A DNA stretch of 64,000 bases, taken from Lachnospiraceae bacterium (GTDB lineage Bacteria > Bacillota > Clostridia > Lachnospirales > Lachnospiraceae). This document shows, piece by piece, positions 63,591-64,000 of this stretch (positions are counted from its first letter, which is position 1; the number at the start of each line of letters is the position of its first letter). The notes under the pieces were generated by a model. That model was not told the DNA's origin. It was given only the letters and a program-made list of their open reading frames with translations, and ran no database searches. Where the stretch lies: positions 1 through 64,000 of the forward strand of contig JAFUFL010000073.1 of the NCBI GenBank assembly GCA_017469935.1. Direction: 5' to 3'. Both the position numbers and the translations under genes were made by a program.

Positions 63591-63619
63591 ATTATAACAT
63601 GTTCTCCCTATTTTGAAAT
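63591..63619 (-). promoter_or_regulatory. citrate synthase promoter (-10 clear, -35 weak)
   Basis: TATAAT on the minus strand at 63591-63596; the region at 63614-63619 reads ATTTCA, a poor -35 match with 17-bp spacing. This suggests either activator dependence or an alternative promoter. Confidence 0.5.
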
Positions 63620-63725
63620 AGAAAATTACAGGCAATGCCAAGATTTTTGCTCCTCAAAATGGTATCATAAGATGTGCTGAATGCGCCGTAAACGATCGGA
63701 ACGGATACGGATCCGATAAAAAACG

Positions 63726-63765
63726 GCCGCATGCGGCGCAGCGGCTCGCCGTGCGTGCCTTAAAC
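63726..63765 (+). repeat. partial copy of the structured repeat, copy D
   Basis: CCGCATGCGGCGCAGCGGCT continues into CGCCGTGCGTGCCTTAA and matches the 3' third of copies A and C (CCGCACGCGGCGCAGCGGCT...GCC..TTAA). SL1 and the left arm of SL2 are missing. The G+C-rich hairpin GCCGGCC/GGCCGG at about 63783-63807 follows. Confidence 0.65.
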
Positions 63766-63820
63766 ACATAAAAATAGAGGAGCCGGCCGGGGATTCTGCG
63801 GCCGGAGCGGTGCTCTGAAA

Positions 63821-64000
63821 ATGAAAAATGAAAAAACGGGATCCGTCCGAAGGACGGAAGATATATATGAAAGCGGAAGCGAAATTTCCGCAAAGCAGAA
63901 ACTGATTCTGGATGCGCTTCTGAGAGAATATGAGATTGCCCTCTTGCTGGATCTGTCAAAGGACACTTATGAGATATTCAAGCTGTCGGGGCGGTTTGCC
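63821..64000 (+). CDS. 5' end of a probable signalling protein (cut by the window edge)
   Basis: The first 60 codons of an open frame that runs off the window. It starts MKNEKTGSVRRTEDIYESGS and continues into LILDALLREYEIALLLDLSK then DTYEIFKLSGRFA. The segment REYEIALLLDLSKDTYEIFK recalls the N-terminal PAS-like sensor segment of many Lachnospiraceae GGDEF or histidine-kinase proteins. The ribosome-binding site is poor. The domain that would decide its role lies beyond the window. Confidence 0.5.
   Translation, partial: MKNEKTGSVRRTEDIYESGSEISAKQKLILDALLREYEIALLLDLSKDTYEIFKLSGRFA

Overview
The window is about 64 kb of a bacterial chromosome with no rRNA or tRNA genes, no CRISPR array and no recognisable insertion sequence or prophage. 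Gene content (Rex, CodY, MecA, SpoIIIE/FtsK, HemZ, a bifunctional (p)ppGpp synthetase, NfnAB, CIRCE-controlled groESL, pyruvate phosphate dikinase, eukaryotic-type NADP isocitrate dehydrogenase) points to an anaerobic Clostridia member, most likely Lachnospiraceae. Base composition is clearly above 50% G+C inside genes, which produces many long antisense open frames that are not genes. Promoters are classical sigma-A type (TTGACA/TATAAT, 17-18 bp spacing).

Layout. 0-5 kb: leuS, then a GntR-family regulator co-transcribed with icd. 5-16 kb: ABC-F ATPase (minus), rex, NAD(P)H-hydrate repair (nnrDE), alanine racemase, YebC-type regulator, a small acidic protein, a DNA translocase with an unusually long linker, and a membrane-anchored TPR/chitobiase-C-like protein. 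16-24 kb: nfnAB, phoH-ybeY-two FAD oxidoreductases in a tight chain, proA. 24-34 kb: solitary HicB-like protein (minus), divergent PAP2 protein, nudC, a predicted PD-(D/E)XK nuclease-helicase, a heterodimeric ABC exporter, and a PHP phosphoesterase plus a YbiT-like ABC-F ATPase (minus). 34-41 kb: glycerophosphodiesterase, ppdK, a small immunity-like protein (minus), groES-groEL. 41-55 kb: rel, MBL hydrolase, hemZ, topA, codY, rpsB, tsf, mecA-rluF-ligA, metA. 55-64 kb: an 871-aa repeat protein of unknown function, a coiled-coil/zinc-ribbon protein, an alpha/beta hydrolase, a PurF-like protein without the catalytic cysteine, citrate synthase (minus) and the 5' end of a probable sensor.

Two observations tie the window together. 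First, the operator-like palindrome over the promoter of the gntR-icd operon (core GTATAC) matches a perfect TTGTATACAA palindrome in the leader of the citrate synthase gene 60 kb away, suggesting that this GntR protein controls the oxidative citrate-to-2-oxoglutarate branch. Second, a family of roughly 110-bp structured intergenic repeats is present in three near-complete copies (after ppdK, after groEL, between rpsB and tsf) and several eroded or partial ones. The inner hairpin sequence changes between copies while its pairing is kept, and two copies begin exactly at the TAA stop codon of the preceding gene. I do not recognise this repeat family.

The central housekeeping genes are ordinary. 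The most novel protein-level items are the 871-aa repeat protein, the nuclease-helicase, and the cysteine-less PurF homologue with a palindrome over its -10 element.
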